Shown piece by piece: positions 63,578 to 64,000 of a stretch of 64,000 nt of DNA. The translations under genes were made by a program, and so were the position numbers. The notes under the pieces were generated by a model that ran no database searches, was not told the origin of the DNA, and was given only the letters and a program-made list of their open reading frames with translations. The number at the start of each line of letters is the position of its first letter. The stretch's first letter is position 1. This stretch comes from Neovahlkampfia damariscottae. Lineage: Eukaryota > Heterolobosea > Selenaionea > Neovahlkampfiida > Neovahlkampfiidae. Location of the stretch: the NCBI GenBank assembly GCA_016618085.1, contig JABLTG010000053.1:40408-104407 (forward strand), given 5' to 3'.

Positions 63578-64000
63578 TTACCGTTCATTCTGATTAATCA
63601 GACCAGACATTAAAATCAAGGTTTCTTTCGGGATAGGACCGTCGCCAGCAGTACTGGCAGTTTTTGGATTTCCAATAAAATTTTGTATATTCATCAGAAA
63701 TATATTTCTTGCTCCATTATAATCTCTTGGAAGAGAAAAATTACAATATTTACAATTGAAATAATCTTTTTTTCCAAGTTTCCAATCTATTTTTCCACAT
63801 GATCCACATGTACAACTGGTATAATGTTCTGAAACTTCATGTACTTGAACAGAATCTTTTTGAGCAAGATGTTTTAATGTTTGACGAAATTGAAAATGAG
63901 ACCAATGAAGCATTTTTCTCACTGTTGTACTATGAATTTTTCTTTCCCATTTTTTAATCATTCCTTTGACTGGAAATTTTGAAATCAAAATTTCATCATT
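63578..64000 (-). CDS. Fanzor/TnpB-like RNA-guided nuclease, C-terminal part
   Basis: The frame is open to the right edge, so the N-terminus is outside. The 140 visible residues give NDEILISKFPVKGM, MLHWSHFQFRQTL, then SEHYTSCTCGSCG and CKYCNFSLPRDYNGARNIFL. That is the OrfB zinc ribbon (CxCGSC...CxxC) followed by the third RuvC motif D-x-N-x-A-x-N, seen here as DYNGARN. These are the hallmarks of TnpB and its eukaryotic relative Fanzor. Codon use and base composition match the neighbours, so it is part of the nuclear genome and not bacterial contamination. Whether RuvC motifs I and II are intact cannot be seen. Confidence 0.8.
   Translation of the reverse strand, partial: NDEILISKFPVKGMIKKWERKIHSTTVRKMLHWSHFQFRQTLKHLAQKDSVQVHEVSEHYTSCTCGSCGKIDWKLGKKDYFNCKYCNFSLPRDYNGARNIFLMNIQNFIGNPKTASTAGDGPIPKETLILMSGLINQNER

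Noticed and set aside
2-64000. Bacterial origin suggested by TnpB-like and dikinase genes
   Set aside because: Spliceosomal introns, signal peptides, TFIID, Integrator and N-glycan genes show a eukaryotic nuclear genome throughout.

Overview
This window is nuclear DNA of a unicellular eukaryote with a very compact genome. It is AT-rich (about 30 % G+C by eye). Nearly every gene is cut by tiny GT-AG introns of about 25-63 nt, most of them 30-40 nt, and introns fall even inside short genes. Polyadenylation-type AATAAA often overlaps the stop codon. Neighbouring genes are 3-150 bp apart, and two convergent genes overlap at their stop codons. A CCAAT or ATTGG motif lies just upstream of, or overlaps, most start codons. 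The gene set points to an aerobic, free-living protist: mitochondrial pyruvate dehydrogenase E2, N-glycan and GPI assembly enzymes, secreted hydrolases, RCC1-EGF surface proteins, a voltage-gated proton channel and a Fanzor-type nuclease. The RCC1 plus EGF architecture and Fanzor recall heteroloboseans such as Naegleria, but that is a guess and not a phylogenetic result.

Layout. 1-8.1 kb: the 3' part of TAF2 with three C-terminal cyclophilin-like domains, a tRNA-like gene followed by a 33-bp-arm hairpin, a GT61 glycosyltransferase, a cytochrome b5-headed protein and an LRR protein that share a 44-bp promoter. 8.1-16.7 kb: LZIC, a dikinase laid out like rifampicin phosphotransferase, an Hv1 proton channel, two intron-rich LRR genes and a thioredoxin-like gene. 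16.8-24 kb: ALG10, a tyrosine phosphatase, a secreted subtilisin, a PUB-TPR protein, a GDSL/phospholipase B enzyme and an unknown. 24.6-34.3 kb: a dynamin-like GTPase with an altered P-loop, an orphan 7TM protein, a secreted carboxypeptidase, an unknown, and NSUN2. 34.9-40.1 kb: three tandem paralogous MYB genes, with an intact-ended LTR retrotransposon (154-bp LTRs, TG...CA, target duplication AATTC) inserted between the first and second. 40.5-51.6 kb: an MFS transporter, a RING membrane protein, the RCC1-EGF surface protein, an EF-hand protein, neutral ceramidase and PDH-E2. 52-64 kb: INTS3, a metallophosphoesterase, PIG-Z, cofilin, two unknown membrane or mitochondrial proteins, a PAQR receptor, an aldehyde dehydrogenase, tRNA-Ser(UGA), and the C-terminal end of a Fanzor/TnpB nuclease running off the right edge.

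Exon models were built by hand. Each was checked for GT...AG borders (one GC...AG), for a reading frame that closes to a multiple of three, and for continuity of family motifs across the joins. Genes whose joins stay doubtful are marked. The genes are not organised by pathway. Shared secretory-pathway chemistry (GT61, ALG10, PIG-Z, signal-peptide proteins) is a recurring theme but not a cluster.
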